Shown here in pieces: positions 17,382-28,047 of a stretch of 64,000 bases of DNA. This stretch comes from Arthrobacter sp. YD4 (GTDB lineage Bacteria > Actinomycetota > Actinomycetes > Actinomycetales > Micrococcaceae). The stretch covers positions 351,419 through 415,418 of the forward strand of contig NZ_JAUHHD010000002.1 of the NCBI RefSeq assembly GCF_030410515.1. Reading direction: 5' to 3'. Positions within the stretch are counted from its first letter, which is position 1. Each line of letters starts with the position of its first letter. A model generated the notes under the pieces. It saw only the letters and a program-made list of their open reading frames with translations. It was not told where the DNA came from and ran no database searches. A program made the translations under genes and the position numbers.

Positions 17382-18455
17382 TGTCGCGCTCCTTCGTCAG
17401 TTCCAGTTCGCGGTCGCCCAGCGGGGCGAAACAGGCGTCGACGTCGGCGTCGCTCACCTCGTCCAGGCTGGCCGGCTGCCAGTGCGGGGTCCGGTCCTTG
17501 TCGATGACCTGGGCCCGGATGCCCTCGCGGAAGTCAGGTCCGTCCAGAAAACGGAGGCCCACCCGGTATTCCTGTTCCAGCGCGCCCGCCAGGTCCAGTC
17601 CGGCGGCGCGGCGCAGCGACGCGAGCGTGACCTTGACGGCCATCGGGGATTTCGTCTCGATGGTGTCCGCGACGCCGACGGCCTCCCCGCCGACGGTGCG
17701 CAGCCGGCGAACGATCTCCCCGGCGTCGTTCCCGGCGTAACACGCGTCTATCCACTCGCGCTGCGCGGCCAGCACCGAGGCCGGTGCAGGCTCGGCGACG
17801 CGGGCGACCGCGTCGGCCACGGGCCCGGTTTCCAGCGCGGCGGCGAGCTCGTCCAGCCGGTCCGACGGGACGAAGGTGTCCGCAAGGCCCAGGAAGATCG
17901 CGTCAGCCCCGTTCAGGTGGGCCCCGGTCAGGGCCGCGTGGGTGCCTGTCTCCCCCGGCGAGCGGGAGAGCAGGAACGTCCCGCCGACGTCGGGGACGAA
18001 CCCGATGGTGGTCTCCGGCATGCCGGTGCGGGTCCGCTCGGTGACGATCCGGACCGAACCGTGCGCGGAGATGCCCACGCCGCCGCCCAGGACCAGGCCG
18101 TCCATGAACGCGATGTAGGGCTTGGGGTACTCCGCGATCAGCAGGTTGAGCCGGTACTCGACGGCCCAGAAATCCGCGGTGGCGTGGCCGGAGTCGGCCA
18201 TGTCCCGGTAGATGGCCACGATGTCCCCGCCCGCGCAGAGTCCGCGGTCACCGGCGCCCCGCACCAGGACGGCGGCGACGTCGTCGTCCGTCGCCCAGTC
18301 CGTGAGCGTCTCCAGCATGGCCGCGGCCATGCCGGCGGTGAGCGCGTTGACGGCCCTGGGCCGGTTCAGGGTGACGACGCCGAGCCGGCCGCGGCGCTCG
18401 AACAGGACCTCTGCGGCCGGTTCCGTGGTTGCCACGGCGGCCGCCTGCCCCGCCA

Positions 18456-18456
<1 letters not shown>
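17374..18456 (-). CDS. 3-hydroxyisobutyryl-CoA hydrolase
   Basis: A 360-residue crotonase-fold hydrolase, longer than the hydratases as expected for HIBCH. Motifs are GDRGLCAGGDIVAIY, FMDGLVLGGGVGIS and PETTIGFVPDVGGTF, with the HIBCH C-terminal region LEQEYRVGLRFLDGPDFREGIRAQVIDKDR. It releases 3-hydroxyisobutyrate from its CoA ester in valine degradation. ATG 18456 shares one base with the mmsA stop (TGATG). The CoA ester hydrolysis protects the cell from reactive methacrylyl-CoA. Confidence 0.93.
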
Positions 18457-19955
<1,499 letters not shown>

Positions 19956-19996
19956 GAGGGAATGCTCCTTTGCATGTGACCTAGATCATCTCGAAC

Positions 19997-20028
19997 CCGA
20001 ATATACTCGGACTTCCTAGTAATCTCCA
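19997..20028 (-). promoter_or_regulatory. mmsA operon promoter with embedded dyad
   Basis: On the minus strand TGGAGA (20028-20023) and TATATT (20005-20000) are spaced by 17 bp. The -10 lies inside a near-perfect 14-bp dyad, CCGAATATACTCGG (19997-20010), with one mismatched pair, and CCTAG words flank it at 19980-19984 and 20015-20019. A regulator binding the dyad would block the promoter. Confidence 0.6.
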
Positions 20029-20110
20029 GAGCCACCGCGGGCCGCGCTGCGGCGTCGTCGGGCGCCCCGCCCCGCCCCCGCCGTCGGCCGCATTGGGTAA
20101 GTTAGGGTCT

Positions 20111-20917
20111 GTGAAGATTGCTACCTGGAATGTGAACTCCCTCCGTGCCCGCGCCGACCGTGTGGAGGCCTGGCTGCAGCGCAGCGACTGCGACGTGCTG
20201 GCCATCCAGGAAACCAAGTGCAAGGACGAGAATTTCCCCTGGGAGCTCTTTGAGCGCATGGGCTACGAGGTGGCCCACTTCGGCCTTAGCCAGTGGAACG
20301 GCGTGGCCATCGCCTCCCGGGTGGGCCTGGACGACGTCGAACGCACCTTCATGGACCAGCCCGCCTTCGGCAAGGGCGGCAAGGATGAGACCCAGGAGGC
20401 CCGCGCGATCGGCGCCACCTGCGGCGGCGTGCGGGTCTGGAGCCTCTACGTCCCCAACGGCCGCGCCCTCGACGATGAACACATGCCGTACAAGCTCAGC
20501 TGGCTGGACACGCTTCGGTCCCACGCCGAGGGCTGGGTCAAGGCGGACCCGGCCGCACAGATCGCACTGATGGGCGACTGGAACATCGCCCCGCACGATG
20601 AGGACGTCTGGGACATCGACTACTTCCGCTCCGCGGGCCTCACGCACGTCAGCGAGCCCGAGCGCGCCGCGTTCCGCGCCTTCGAGGACGCCGGGTACAC
20701 CGACGTCGTCCGCCCGCACACCCCCGGCCCGGGCGTCTACACCTACTGGGACTACACGCAGCTGCGCTTCCCAAAGAAGGAAGGCATGCGGATCGACTTC
20801 GTCCTGGCCTCCCCCGCGCTGGCCGCCCGCGTCACCGGCGCGGCGATCGACCGCGAGGAACGCAAGGGCAAGGGCGCCTCCGACCATGCGCCCGTGCTCG
20901 TGGACCTGGCCAACTGA
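20111..20917 (+). CDS. xthA: Exodeoxyribonuclease III
   Basis: A 268-residue AP endonuclease/3'-5' exonuclease of the ExoIII family for base excision repair. Conserved elements are ATWNVNSLRAR, the metal ligand Glu in AIQETK, SLYVPNGR, MGDWNIAPHDEDVWD, YTYWDY and the terminal SDHAPV. The GTG at 20111 gives the correct N-terminus (VKIATWNVNS). TAAGTT ends 7 nt before it and there is no Shine-Dalgarno, consistent with a leaderless transcript. Divergent from mmsA. Confidence 0.94.
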   Translation: MKIATWNVNSLRARADRVEAWLQRSDCDVLAIQETKCKDENFPWELFERMGYEVAHFGLSQWNGVAIASRVGLDDVERTFMDQPAFGKGGKDETQEARAIGATCGGVRVWSLYVPNGRALDDEHMPYKLSWLDTLRSHAEGWVKADPAAQIALMGDWNIAPHDEDVWDIDYFRSAGLTHVSEPERAAFRAFEDAGYTDVVRPHTPGPGVYTYWDYTQLRFPKKEGMRIDFVLASPALAARVTGAAIDREERKGKGASDHAPVLVDLAN

Positions 20918-20948
20918 TGACCGGGCGCCGGGGAACCGCGGGACAGCG

Positions 20949-21884
20949 ATGACGGGCAACCTCTACCGCGGCCAGGCCGGGTTGCCGTTCTCCTCGGCGC
21001 TACGCGTCTACGAGCCCTTGGAGGCCTTCCCCGCCGCGCAGCGCGAGGCCCTGCAGCAGGCCGGCGAGCGGGGCGAGACCCGTGCGGCGGTGGAAAACGC
21101 CGAACTGCAGGCCTCCCTGGGGCGGATCACCCGGGCCGACGGGGATCCCTTCCCCACCGGGCAGACGGACCTGGTGCGCGTGCTGGCGGTCACCGCCTCC
21201 GGTGCCGCGCCCCGCGGCGCCGGGAGCCTCGACGGCGGCGCCGCGGCCGCCTCCGCCGCCTCGGCTCCACACTCCGCGACGGCGCCGGCGCGGCTGCTGT
21301 ACTGCCCCAGCCAGCTGGTGCTGCGGGCCGGCCTCGCCGCGAACGCCCTGATGGAAGGCATCCACGGCCAGCTGGCCCAGCTGCTGATCCCGGAGGACGT
21401 CCGCGACCGGCACCAGGAACGGATCGACCAGGTCAAGGCCCGCGAGGGCTCGGTCCGCGTGCACACCCGGGCCTCCACCTGGGGTATCCCGTTCAGCTGG
21501 TTCTGCCTGTTTCAGGAATCCGATCCCACCGACGTGGTCGAAGCCGACGGGCGGATCGTCACCGTGCGGATCCGGGCGTCCCTGGCCGCGGCCACGGACC
21601 GGGCACGGACCGCCGTCGCGCACCTGGCGCTGGCCGCCCCGGAGCTGGACATGCTCGAGGACCTGACCCAGCTGACCGAATGGCTGGAGCTGTTCCACCC
21701 GGACTCGGTAGTGGAGCTGGATTACGGCGCCGTGGCGGACAAGGTCTACCCGGACGAATCGCCGCTGGATGTGCGGCTGGGCATCGAGTGCCTGGCCGAG
21801 GGGGACATGACCGGCGCCGCCGCGGCCTACCGGCGGCTGGCCTCCCGCTGGATCCCGATCCGGCAGCTGGCCCGCGCCTCCTAG
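20949..21884 (+). CDS. Conserved hypothetical protein
   Basis: A 311-residue soluble protein of a kind found in actinobacteria; function not recognised. The N-terminus (GLPFSSALRVYEPLEAFP) and the middle (STWGIPFSWFCLFQESDP) look well structured, separated by an Ala/Gly/Ser-rich linker (about residues 80-105). The C-terminal part is helical with EWLELFHPDSVVELDYG. No signal peptide, membrane helix or catalytic motif is visible. It follows xthA by 31 nt on the same strand and may be co-transcribed. Start ATG 20949. Confidence 0.75.
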   Translation: MTGNLYRGQAGLPFSSALRVYEPLEAFPAAQREALQQAGERGETRAAVENAELQASLGRITRADGDPFPTGQTDLVRVLAVTASGAAPRGAGSLDGGAAAASAASAPHSATAPARLLYCPSQLVLRAGLAANALMEGIHGQLAQLLIPEDVRDRHQERIDQVKAREGSVRVHTRASTWGIPFSWFCLFQESDPTDVVEADGRIVTVRIRASLAAATDRARTAVAHLALAAPELDMLEDLTQLTEWLELFHPDSVVELDYGAVADKVYPDESPLDVRLGIECLAEGDMTGAAAAYRRLASRWIPIRQLARAS

Positions 21885-21920
21885 CGGCAGGGCAACACGT
21901 CCGGACCCTGTTCCCGTGCC

Positions 21921-22982
21921 CTACGCCTTCGCGCGGGGCGGCGCCGTCGAACTCCGGACGATCAGCGTGTGCGGCGCTACGGTGGAGCGCACCGCGCCGG
22001 CGACGCCGTCGAGCTCGTCCAGCAGCATGCGGGTGGCGAGCTCGGCCTGGTCGTCCGGGTGCTGCGCGACGGTGGTGAGGCCGACGCTGGCGGAGAATTC
22101 GTGGTCATCGATGCCCACCACGGACAGGTCCTCGGGGATCCGGACGCCGGCCTGGTTCGCGGCAAACATCAGGCCCATGGCCATCTCGTCGCTGGCGCAG
22201 AAGACGGCGGTGGGCTTGGGGCCGGGGCGGTGCCACAGCCGCTGGAAGGCTTCCTGGCCGCTGCGGACGGTGAAGTCACCCCATTCGTCCCATTCGGACC
22301 GGACCGGCAGGCCGGCCTCGGCCATGACGTCGTGGAAGGCCCGGATGCGGACCCGGGGGACATCGAAGTTCAGGTCGGTCTCGTCGTCGCCGTGCAGCAG
22401 GGCGATGTCCCGGTGGCCGATGTCGATCAGGTGCCGCACCGCGGTGGAGGCTGCGGCGTAGTCGTCGATCCCGATGTAAGGGCAGCCCTCCACGTGGCCG
22501 CCCACCACCACCAGCGGGATGTCGATCTTCTGCAGATGGTCCAGCTCGTCCTCGCTGAGCGCCATACAGAGCACCAGCAGTGCGTCGATCTGCTTGTAGA
22601 CCATGGTTTTGCTGAAGAGCCGCTCGCGCCGGCTGCCGTGGCCGCCGAGGTTGAACAGCGAGAGGTTGTATTGCCGGCCGTGGAGTTCGCGGTCCGCGCC
22701 CTCGATGGCCTTGGAGAAGAACCAACGGCTGACGAAGGGGGCGAGGACACCGATGGTGCGGGTACGGCCCGTGGCCAGGCCCGACGCCGATGACGACGCC
22801 ACGTAGCCGAGGGTCTCGGCGATATCCAGGATCTTCTCCCGGGTGGCGGGCGAGACGCGGGGCAGGCCGCGGACGGCGCGGGAGACGGTGGCGGTGGAGA
22901 CGCCGGCCGCGGCCGCGACGTCCTCAATGCTGACGCCGGTATGGCCGCCGCGCTGCGCCCTGTCTGTTGTCCGTCCCACCAT
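21921..22982 (-). CDS. LacI-family transcriptional regulator of the sugar ABC importer
   Basis: A 353-residue repressor with an N-terminal LacI helix-turn-helix and hinge helix (VSIEDVAAAAGVSTATVSRAVRGLPRVSPATREKI, residues about 17-51) and a periplasmic-binding-like sugar domain (IGVLAPFVSRWFF onward). It lies 145 nt downstream of the ABC importer genes on the same strand, in its own unit. A LacI-type operator overlaps the importer promoter at 26712-26725, so it is the probable regulator of that operon. Confidence 0.9.
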   Translation of the reverse strand: MVGRTTDRAQRGGHTGVSIEDVAAAAGVSTATVSRAVRGLPRVSPATREKILDIAETLGYVASSSASGLATGRTRTIGVLAPFVSRWFFSKAIEGADRELHGRQYNLSLFNLGGHGSRRERLFSKTMVYKQIDALLVLCMALSEDELDHLQKIDIPLVVVGGHVEGCPYIGIDDYAAASTAVRHLIDIGHRDIALLHGDDETDLNFDVPRVRIRAFHDVMAEAGLPVRSEWDEWGDFTVRSGQEAFQRLWHRPGPKPTAVFCASDEMAMGLMFAANQAGVRIPEDLSVVGIDDHEFSASVGLTTVAQHPDDQAELATRMLLDELDGVAGAVRSTVAPHTLIVRSSTAPPRAKA

Positions 22983-23015
22983 TTCCCCTTCGGCCGGCCG
23001 CGCGGGCGTCCGGCG

Positions 23016-23036
23016 GGGCAGCCCCCATGGCTGCCC
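23016..23036. terminator. Hairpin between LacI gene and ABC operon
   Basis: GGGCAGCC pairs with GGCTGCCC around a 5-nt loop. It lies after the 23128-23382 gene and before the lacI-type gene. A T-rich run follows only on the plus strand, so its use as a minus-strand terminator is uncertain. Confidence 0.4.
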
Positions 23037-23127
23037 GTTTCAATTCTTGATCCTGCGCGCTGCCGGGCAGGCTCCTGAAGCGGCTCCCGGACCGGGTCCG
23101 GGGTCCGGCTGCGTGTCAGCGCCGGGG

Positions 23128-23382
23128 TCAGCGCCGGCGGGAGCCGGTGCGCTCCGGCAGCCGCCGGCGCAGCCGTACCATTCCGTACAGCGCCAGCAGC
23201 GTCACCAGCAGGCCCAGCGCCCAGCCGAGGGCCGGCTGGGCGGTCACCTCCATCCAGACGGTGACCGCCAGCAGGACCACGGCCCAGAAACCAAGGAACC
23301 CGATGATGATGTCGAAGTCCTCGCCGGAGCGGACGCGGCGGTTGGCGCCGCGAATCTGACCCTGGTTTCCGGGCGTTGCCAT
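23128..23382 (-). CDS. Small membrane protein downstream of sugar ABC permeases
   Basis: An 84-residue protein with two transmembrane helices (about residues 25-45 and 50-68) and a positively charged C-terminus (RLRRRLPERTGSRRR). No family was recognised. It begins 19 nt after the permease stop, so it is probably in the importer operon. Small proteins of this size follow sugar permeases in related actinobacteria, but no function is known to me. Confidence 0.7.
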   Translation of the reverse strand: MATPGNQGQIRGANRRVRSGEDFDIIIGFLGFWAVVLLAVTVWMEVTAQPALGWALGLLVTLLALYGMVRLRRRLPERTGSRRR

Positions 23383-23401
23383 CAGGACCCCGTTCCCGGG
23401 A

Positions 23402-24292
23402 TCACTTGACCGCGCCGGCGGTGAGGCCGGCGACGATCTTGCGCTGGAACACCAGCACCAGAATCACGAGCGGAATCGTGACGATGGTGCCGGCGGCCAT
23501 GATGGCCGTGTACGGGATCTGGTTCGGCTGGGCCCCGGCGAAGCTCGCGATCGCGACGGTGACCGGCTGGGTCGCGTCGGACGAGAGCTGGCTGGCGATC
23601 AGGAATTCATTCCAGGAGGAGATGAACGCCAGGATCGCCGTGGTGAAGATGGCCGGTGCCGCGAGCGGCATGATCACCTTCCGGAATGCCTGTCCCTGCG
23701 TGCAGCCGTCCACCCGGGCCGATTCCTCGAGCTCCCACGGCATTTCGCGGAAGAACGAGGTCATGGTGTAGACGGTCAGCGGCAGCACGAACGAGATGTT
23801 CGGGATGATCAGCGCCTGATAGGTACCCATCCAGCCGATGTTGGTGAACAGCTGGAACAGCGGGGTTATGAGGGCCACGCCGGGGAACATCGAGGCGCCC
23901 AGGATGAAGCCTAGGACCAGGAATTTGAACCGGAAATTCAGCCGGGCCAGGGCGTAGGCCGCGAACACGCCGATCAACAGGGACACCACGGTGACGACGA
24001 CGCCGATGAACACGCTGTTCAGCAGGGCCTGGCCGAAGTGGTTGCCGAACGAGGTGTCGAACGCGGTATTGAAGTTATCCAGCGTCACGTGCGAGGGCAG
24101 GATCGAGGTGTCGTAGGTGAACCCGACCTCGCGGAAGGCCGTCACCACCATCCAGTAGGCCGGAGCCAAGCACCAGATGAGGATCACCGCGGCGCTGATG
24201 TACGTCCGGCCCTGGGCCCACTTCTCCCGGTTCTGCGCTGCCCGGCGCCCGCGGTCCTGCTGGGCGCGGAGCTCGGTTGCGGCGGCGGTCAT
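23402..24292 (-). CDS. Sugar ABC transporter permease (MalG-type)
   Basis: A 296-residue inner-membrane protein with six predicted helices and the ABC coupling motif EESARVDGCTQGQAFRKVIMPLAAPA, typical of MalG-like permeases in the CUT1 family. An N-terminal cytoplasmic extension (AAATELRAQQDRGRRA) precedes the first helix. It overlaps the upstream permease by 4 nt (ATGA). The two permeases form the membrane channel for the binding protein encoded first. Confidence 0.93.
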   Translation of the reverse strand: MTAAATELRAQQDRGRRAAQNREKWAQGRTYISAAVILIWCLAPAYWMVVTAFREVGFTYDTSILPSHVTLDNFNTAFDTSFGNHFGQALLNSVFIGVVVTVVSLLIGVFAAYALARLNFRFKFLVLGFILGASMFPGVALITPLFQLFTNIGWMGTYQALIIPNISFVLPLTVYTMTSFFREMPWELEESARVDGCTQGQAFRKVIMPLAAPAIFTTAILAFISSWNEFLIASQLSSDATQPVTVAIASFAGAQPNQIPYTAIMAAGTIVTIPLVILVLVFQRKIVAGLTAGAVK

Positions 24293-25329
24293 TTCTTCCC
24301 CCTCGAGGCGCCGGTTTGCTGCTCAACCACGTTGGCTCCGAGGAACCGGACGAAGATGAACGCGACCAGGAAAATGATGATGAAGGTGATCGTTGACAGC
24401 GCTGCAGCCACATTGAAGCCCTGCCTGATCTGGTTGATCACCAGGATGGACAGCGTTGTGGTGTTGTTCGCGCCGCCGGTGAGGATGTACGGCAGGTCGA
24501 ACATGCGCAGCGCGTCGAGCGTACGGAACAGGATCGCCACCATCAGCGCCGGGCGGACCAGCGGCAGGGTGATCATCCGGAACCGCTGCCAGGCAGTGGC
24601 ACCGTCCACCTTCGCCGCCTCGTACACCTCGGCGGGGATCATCTGCAGGCCCGCCAGGATCAGCAGTGCCATGAACGGCGTCGTCTTCCAGACGTCGGCG
24701 ATGATAACCGCCCACTTGGCCGGCCACTCGCTGCCGGTCCAGAGGATGGTGGTGTTGAACAGCTTGTTGGCAATGCCCTCGAACGCGAAGATGAACAGCC
24801 AGAGCTTGGCGGTCACGGCCGTCGGGATGGCCCACGGGACCAGGACGGCGGCGCGGACCAGGCTGCGGCCCTTAAAGGTGCGGGCCATGATCATGGCCAT
24901 CCAGAAACCGAGGACGGTTTCCAGGGCCACCGTCACCACCGTGAAGAAGAAGGTGGTGGCGGTCGCGGACCAGAATTGCGAGCCCAGGGTACCGGGCGGG
25001 CAGGCCACGGTTCCGCCGTTGGGCGCGGAGCACTGCTGAGCGATCCAGTTGACGTAGTTGCTGAAACCGGCCGGGCCGCCCTCGGTGAAGAGGCCGGTGG
25101 CCGGGTCCAGGCCGGCGTCGGCCTGGAAGGACATCACGATGGCGCTGATGATCGGATAAACGATCACCACGGAGAGCGCCAGGATAGTGGGGGCGAGCAA
25201 CCACGAAGCCCACTTGCCCTGGCTCGCGATGACGTTGTCCTCCCCCACGCCCTTCTTCGGGGCCCGCTGCGGGGCGGCCCCGCCCGACGCCGGCTTCTTA
25301 ACCGGCGTCGGGCCTAGTTCGGTTGCCAT
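24289..25329 (-). CDS. Sugar ABC transporter permease (MalF-type)
   Basis: A 346-residue permease with an N-terminal cytoplasmic tail, at least six transmembrane helices and the coupling motif YEAAKVDGATAWQRFRMITLPLVRPA. A long extracytoplasmic loop after helix 1 (AGLDPATGLFTEGGP... with two Cys residues) resembles trehalose/maltose-type MalF permeases of actinobacteria. It starts 6 nt after the binding-protein gene. The sugar is probably an alpha-glucoside, but this rests on general resemblance only. Confidence 0.92.
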   Translation of the reverse strand: MATELGPTPVKKPASGGAAPQRAPKKGVGEDNVIASQGKWASWLLAPTILALSVVIVYPIISAIVMSFQADAGLDPATGLFTEGGPAGFSNYVNWIAQQCSAPNGGTVACPPGTLGSQFWSATATTFFFTVVTVALETVLGFWMAMIMARTFKGRSLVRAAVLVPWAIPTAVTAKLWLFIFAFEGIANKLFNTTILWTGSEWPAKWAVIIADVWKTTPFMALLILAGLQMIPAEVYEAAKVDGATAWQRFRMITLPLVRPALMVAILFRTLDALRMFDLPYILTGGANNTTTLSILVINQIRQGFNVAAALSTITFIIIFLVAFIFVRFLGANVVEQQTGASRGKK

Positions 25330-25335
25330 GATGGA

Positions 25336-26628
25336 CTACTTTGACTGGGTTTCGATGGACTTCTGCATGTCGGACAGTGCTGCGTCAACAGCTTTCTCGC
25401 CCTTGATGGCCGAGTATGCGTTGTCCTGGATGGCCTTGCTGACGGCCGGGTAGAACGGGGTCACGGGGCGCGGGACGGCGTTCTCGATGGAGGTCTTCAG
25501 CACCGGCAGGTACGGCAGCTTGGCGACCAGGTCCTTGTCGTCGTACAGCTTGGTCAGGACCGGGGCCAGCGAACCCTGGGTGGCGAAGAACTTCTGGGTT
25601 TCTTCGGTGGTGAGGAACTTCATGAAGTCCAGCGCGGTGGCCTTGTTCTTGGAGTAGACGCTCATGCCGGCGCTGTGGCCGCCGAGGGAGGAGGCACCGG
25701 GGCCGGACTTACCCGGAAGGGCGGTCATGCCCAGGACGTCCTTGACCTTGGAGGAACCTTCGGTGGTGGCCAGGTTGTAAACGTAGGGCCAGTTGCGCAG
25801 GAAGAGCAGCTTGCCGTCCTGGAATGCCTGGCGGGATTCCTCTTCCTTGTACGTGATGGCTTCCTTCGGGATGTTGCCGTCTGCGTAGGCCTTGGCCAGG
25901 TTGCCGAGGCCGGCCTTGGCATCATCCGTGGTCAGGCTCGGCTTGCCGTCCTTGTCCAGGACGGAACCGCCGGCGGAGTTGATCGCCTCGGAGGCGTTCA
26001 CCGTCAGGCCCTCGTACTTGGAGAACTGGCCGGCGTAGCAGCCCATGTTGTTGGACTTGGCGATCGAGCACATGCTCATCATCTCGTCCCAGGTCTTCGG
26101 CGGGGTGGGCACCAGGTCCTTGCGGTAGTACAGGATGCCGCCGTCGGAGGATTCGGGGGCCGCGTAGAGGGTGCCCTTATAGGAGGCGGCGTCGAGGGTC
26201 GGCTTCAGCATGCCTGAGGTGTCCAGCGCCATCTTGTCCTTGAGCGGCTGCAGCCAGCCCTTGGCGGCGAATTCCGCGGTCCAGACGACGTCGACGCTGA
26301 CCACGTCGTAGTTGGCGTTCTTGGCCTGGAAGTTCTGGACCAGGTCATCGTGCTGCTGGTCTGCCTGGTCGGTCTGCTCCTTGAACGTGACCTTCTCGTT
26401 CGGGTGTGCCGCGTTCCACTTTTCGATCAGCGGGCGGACGACGTTGCTGTTGTCCTTGCCCTGGACGTACGTGATGGGACCCCGGCCGTCCATGTTTGCG
26501 GCCGCGTCACCGCCACCCGAGTTGCCGCCTCCGCCGCCGCTGGAGCTGCCGCCGCCACCGCAGGCGGACAGGGAGAGGGCCAGCACACCGGCCGCGGCCA
26601 CGGGAAGTAGATACTTACGGGTTTTCAT
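25336..26628 (-). CDS. Extracellular sugar-binding lipoprotein (ABC importer)
   Basis: A 430-residue solute-binding lipoprotein. The signal peptide ends in a lipobox LSAC with Cys23, followed by a Gly/Ser-rich linker. The mature part (ITYVQGKDNSNVVRPLIEKWNAAHPNEKVTF, VVSVDVVWTAEFAAKGWLQPL, MTALPGKSGPGASSLGGHS) matches CUT1 binding proteins such as trehalose/maltose-type ones. ATG 26628 has AGGAG upstream; a longer reading would add a non-signal N-terminus. First gene of an operon with two permeases and no ATPase. Confidence 0.92.
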   Translation of the reverse strand: MKTRKYLLPVAAAGVLALSLSACGGGGSSSGGGGGNSGGGDAAANMDGRGPITYVQGKDNSNVVRPLIEKWNAAHPNEKVTFKEQTDQADQQHDDLVQNFQAKNANYDVVSVDVVWTAEFAAKGWLQPLKDKMALDTSGMLKPTLDAASYKGTLYAAPESSDGGILYYRKDLVPTPPKTWDEMMSMCSIAKSNNMGCYAGQFSKYEGLTVNASEAINSAGGSVLDKDGKPSLTTDDAKAGLGNLAKAYADGNIPKEAITYKEEESRQAFQDGKLLFLRNWPYVYNLATTEGSSKVKDVLGMTALPGKSGPGASSLGGHSAGMSVYSKNKATALDFMKFLTTEETQKFFATQGSLAPVLTKLYDDKDLVAKLPYLPVLKTSIENAVPRPVTPFYPAVSKAIQDNAYSAIKGEKAVDAALSDMQKSIETQSK

Positions 26629-26686
26629 ACAGGTGCTCCTCGCTGAGTACCGGTGGAACCGGTGATGCATTCATGTGGTACCGATC

Positions 26687-26725
26687 ACAGTAATCAGCCT
26701 TACCAATAAAATGCAAGCGTTTACA
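26687..26725 (-). promoter_or_regulatory. Promoter and LacI-type operator of the sugar ABC operon
   Basis: On the minus strand TTGCAT (26716-26711) and TACTGT (26692-26687) are spaced by 18 bp. The -35 overlaps a 14-bp LacI-type site, TGTAAACGCTTGCA (26725-26712), with the usual central CG. Repressor binding would exclude RNA polymerase. Confidence 0.75.
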
Positions 26726-26770
26726 TCGCGAGTTGAGGAAGAGTTTCACAAACGCGACACGAAGCAGGGG

Positions 26771-27382
26771 TCAGCGCACCCGTTCGGCGCGGGCGAACCT
26801 GGAGCGGGCCCCGGAGCCGATGTGGATGAGCACCGGGGTGCGCCGTCCGATCACCGCGTCCAGCGCTTCCACCAGCGCCGAAACCTCGGCCGCGAGGAGG
26901 TGGGGGGCGACACCTTGACGGGGCTGGACCCGGATTCGGAGGCCGGGCCGGCCCCTGAAGTCGTAGGTCGCCACGGTGGCGCCGGCCAGGTCGGGGCGGC
27001 CGGCGAGGGCGGCTCGGAGCGCCTGCTCGGCCACGCCGCCGCCGATCCGGACGTAGCCGGGGACCTCACCGGCGTCGTCCTCGGCCACGAGGATGTTGGA
27101 GCGGCCCTTGCCCTGCTGCGCCAGCCACGCCACCATCGCCACGATCACGGCCATGAGCAGGAGGACCATCACGATCCAGAGCCAGCTCTCGGACTGGCCG
27201 GGGATCCGCGTGCTCTCGGACAGGGTCCGGATGTTCGCCCAGGCGCCGGATGACCAGCCCTGCCACCAGGCGGCGACGGCGGGCACAGCGGCCAGCAGGA
27301 CCAGCAGCAGCCCGACCGCCAGCAACAGAAGGCCGAAGATGCCTGCCAAGATCCGGTTCAAAACGCGCGGGGTGCCGTTCAT
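26771..27382 (-). CDS. Alkaline-shock membrane anchor-like protein (AmaP-like)
   Basis: A 203-residue protein with two N-terminal membrane helices (about 10-38 and 66-88) and a cytoplasmic domain with ILVAEDDAGEVPGYVRIGGGVAEQALRAAL. This is the layout of AmaP, which anchors Asp23 to the membrane. ATG 27382 overlaps the previous stop as ATGA. It is the last gene of the Asp23-type operon. The AmaP name rests on architecture and neighbourhood more than on sequence identity. Confidence 0.75.
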   Translation of the reverse strand: MNGTPRVLNRILAGIFGLLLLAVGLLLVLLAAVPAVAAWWQGWSSGAWANIRTLSESTRIPGQSESWLWIVMVLLLMAVIVAMVAWLAQQGKGRSNILVAEDDAGEVPGYVRIGGGVAEQALRAALAGRPDLAGATVATYDFRGRPGLRIRVQPRQGVAPHLLAAEVSALVEALDAVIGRRTPVLIHIGSGARSRFARAERVR

Positions 27383-28047
27383 GCGCCGATCACCCCCGAG
27401 GAGGCCACGTTGACCCGGACGGCGGGCATCGGTTCGGGCGCCATGTCGCGCAGTTCGGCCTCGACCGCGGCCTGGACGTCCCCGGCACTCAGCGGGACAC
27501 CGGAGGTGGGCCGGACGTTGACCTGGACCTCGCGGCGGGAGACCACCACCATCACCTGTTCCTGGGTCACGTTGGCAGCCAGACGGGCGCGCCGGGCAAG
27601 GGCGGAGGCGATCACCTCGTCGTCCACGACGACGGCGGCGCGCGGGTCCGCGAGGACGTGCCGGGCGCGGCGGCCCGGCAGGACGGCGGCCATGACGAAG
27701 CATGCGCCCGCGGCCAGCAGGATGGCCCCCACGGTGCCCAGCAGGACCGGCGGGACCCCGGCGGGCAGGGCGGTGACCTGGTCCGCCGCGGTCTGCGGGT
27801 CGATCAGCCAGGGCGGCTGGCCCACGGCGCGCACCGCCGTTTCCAGCAGCGCGTAACCGCAGACGGCGATCACCAGGATGGCCGCCACCACGGCGGCACC
27901 GGCGCGGGAGGAGGTGGTCTCGCGAGCCAGGATCCGCTGCCTGGCGGCCTCGCCGAGGGAATCGGGATTGGTAAAGGTTGCGGGGTTTCCGGGCCGCTCG
28001 GGCAGGGGGCCCGGCGGGACGTCGTTCCGCTGCGCTGCGTGTGTCAC
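27379..28047 (-). CDS. DUF6286-type membrane protein
   Basis: A 222-residue protein with a cytoplasmic N-terminus, two transmembrane helices (about 48-70 and 100-125) and a C-terminal alpha/beta domain with a strand pattern VMVVVSRREVQVNVRPTSG and VRVNVASSGVIG. This matches the DUF6286 proteins that accompany Asp23/Gls24 in actinobacteria. Overlaps its neighbours on both sides by 4 nt. Function unknown; probably part of a membrane-associated envelope stress complex. Confidence 0.78.
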   Translation of the reverse strand: MTHAAQRNDVPPGPLPERPGNPATFTNPDSLGEAARQRILARETTSSRAGAAVVAAILVIAVCGYALLETAVRAVGQPPWLIDPQTAADQVTALPAGVPPVLLGTVGAILLAAGACFVMAAVLPGRRARHVLADPRAAVVVDDEVIASALARRARLAANVTQEQVMVVVSRREVQVNVRPTSGVPLSAGDVQAAVEAELRDMAPEPMPAVRVNVASSGVIGA

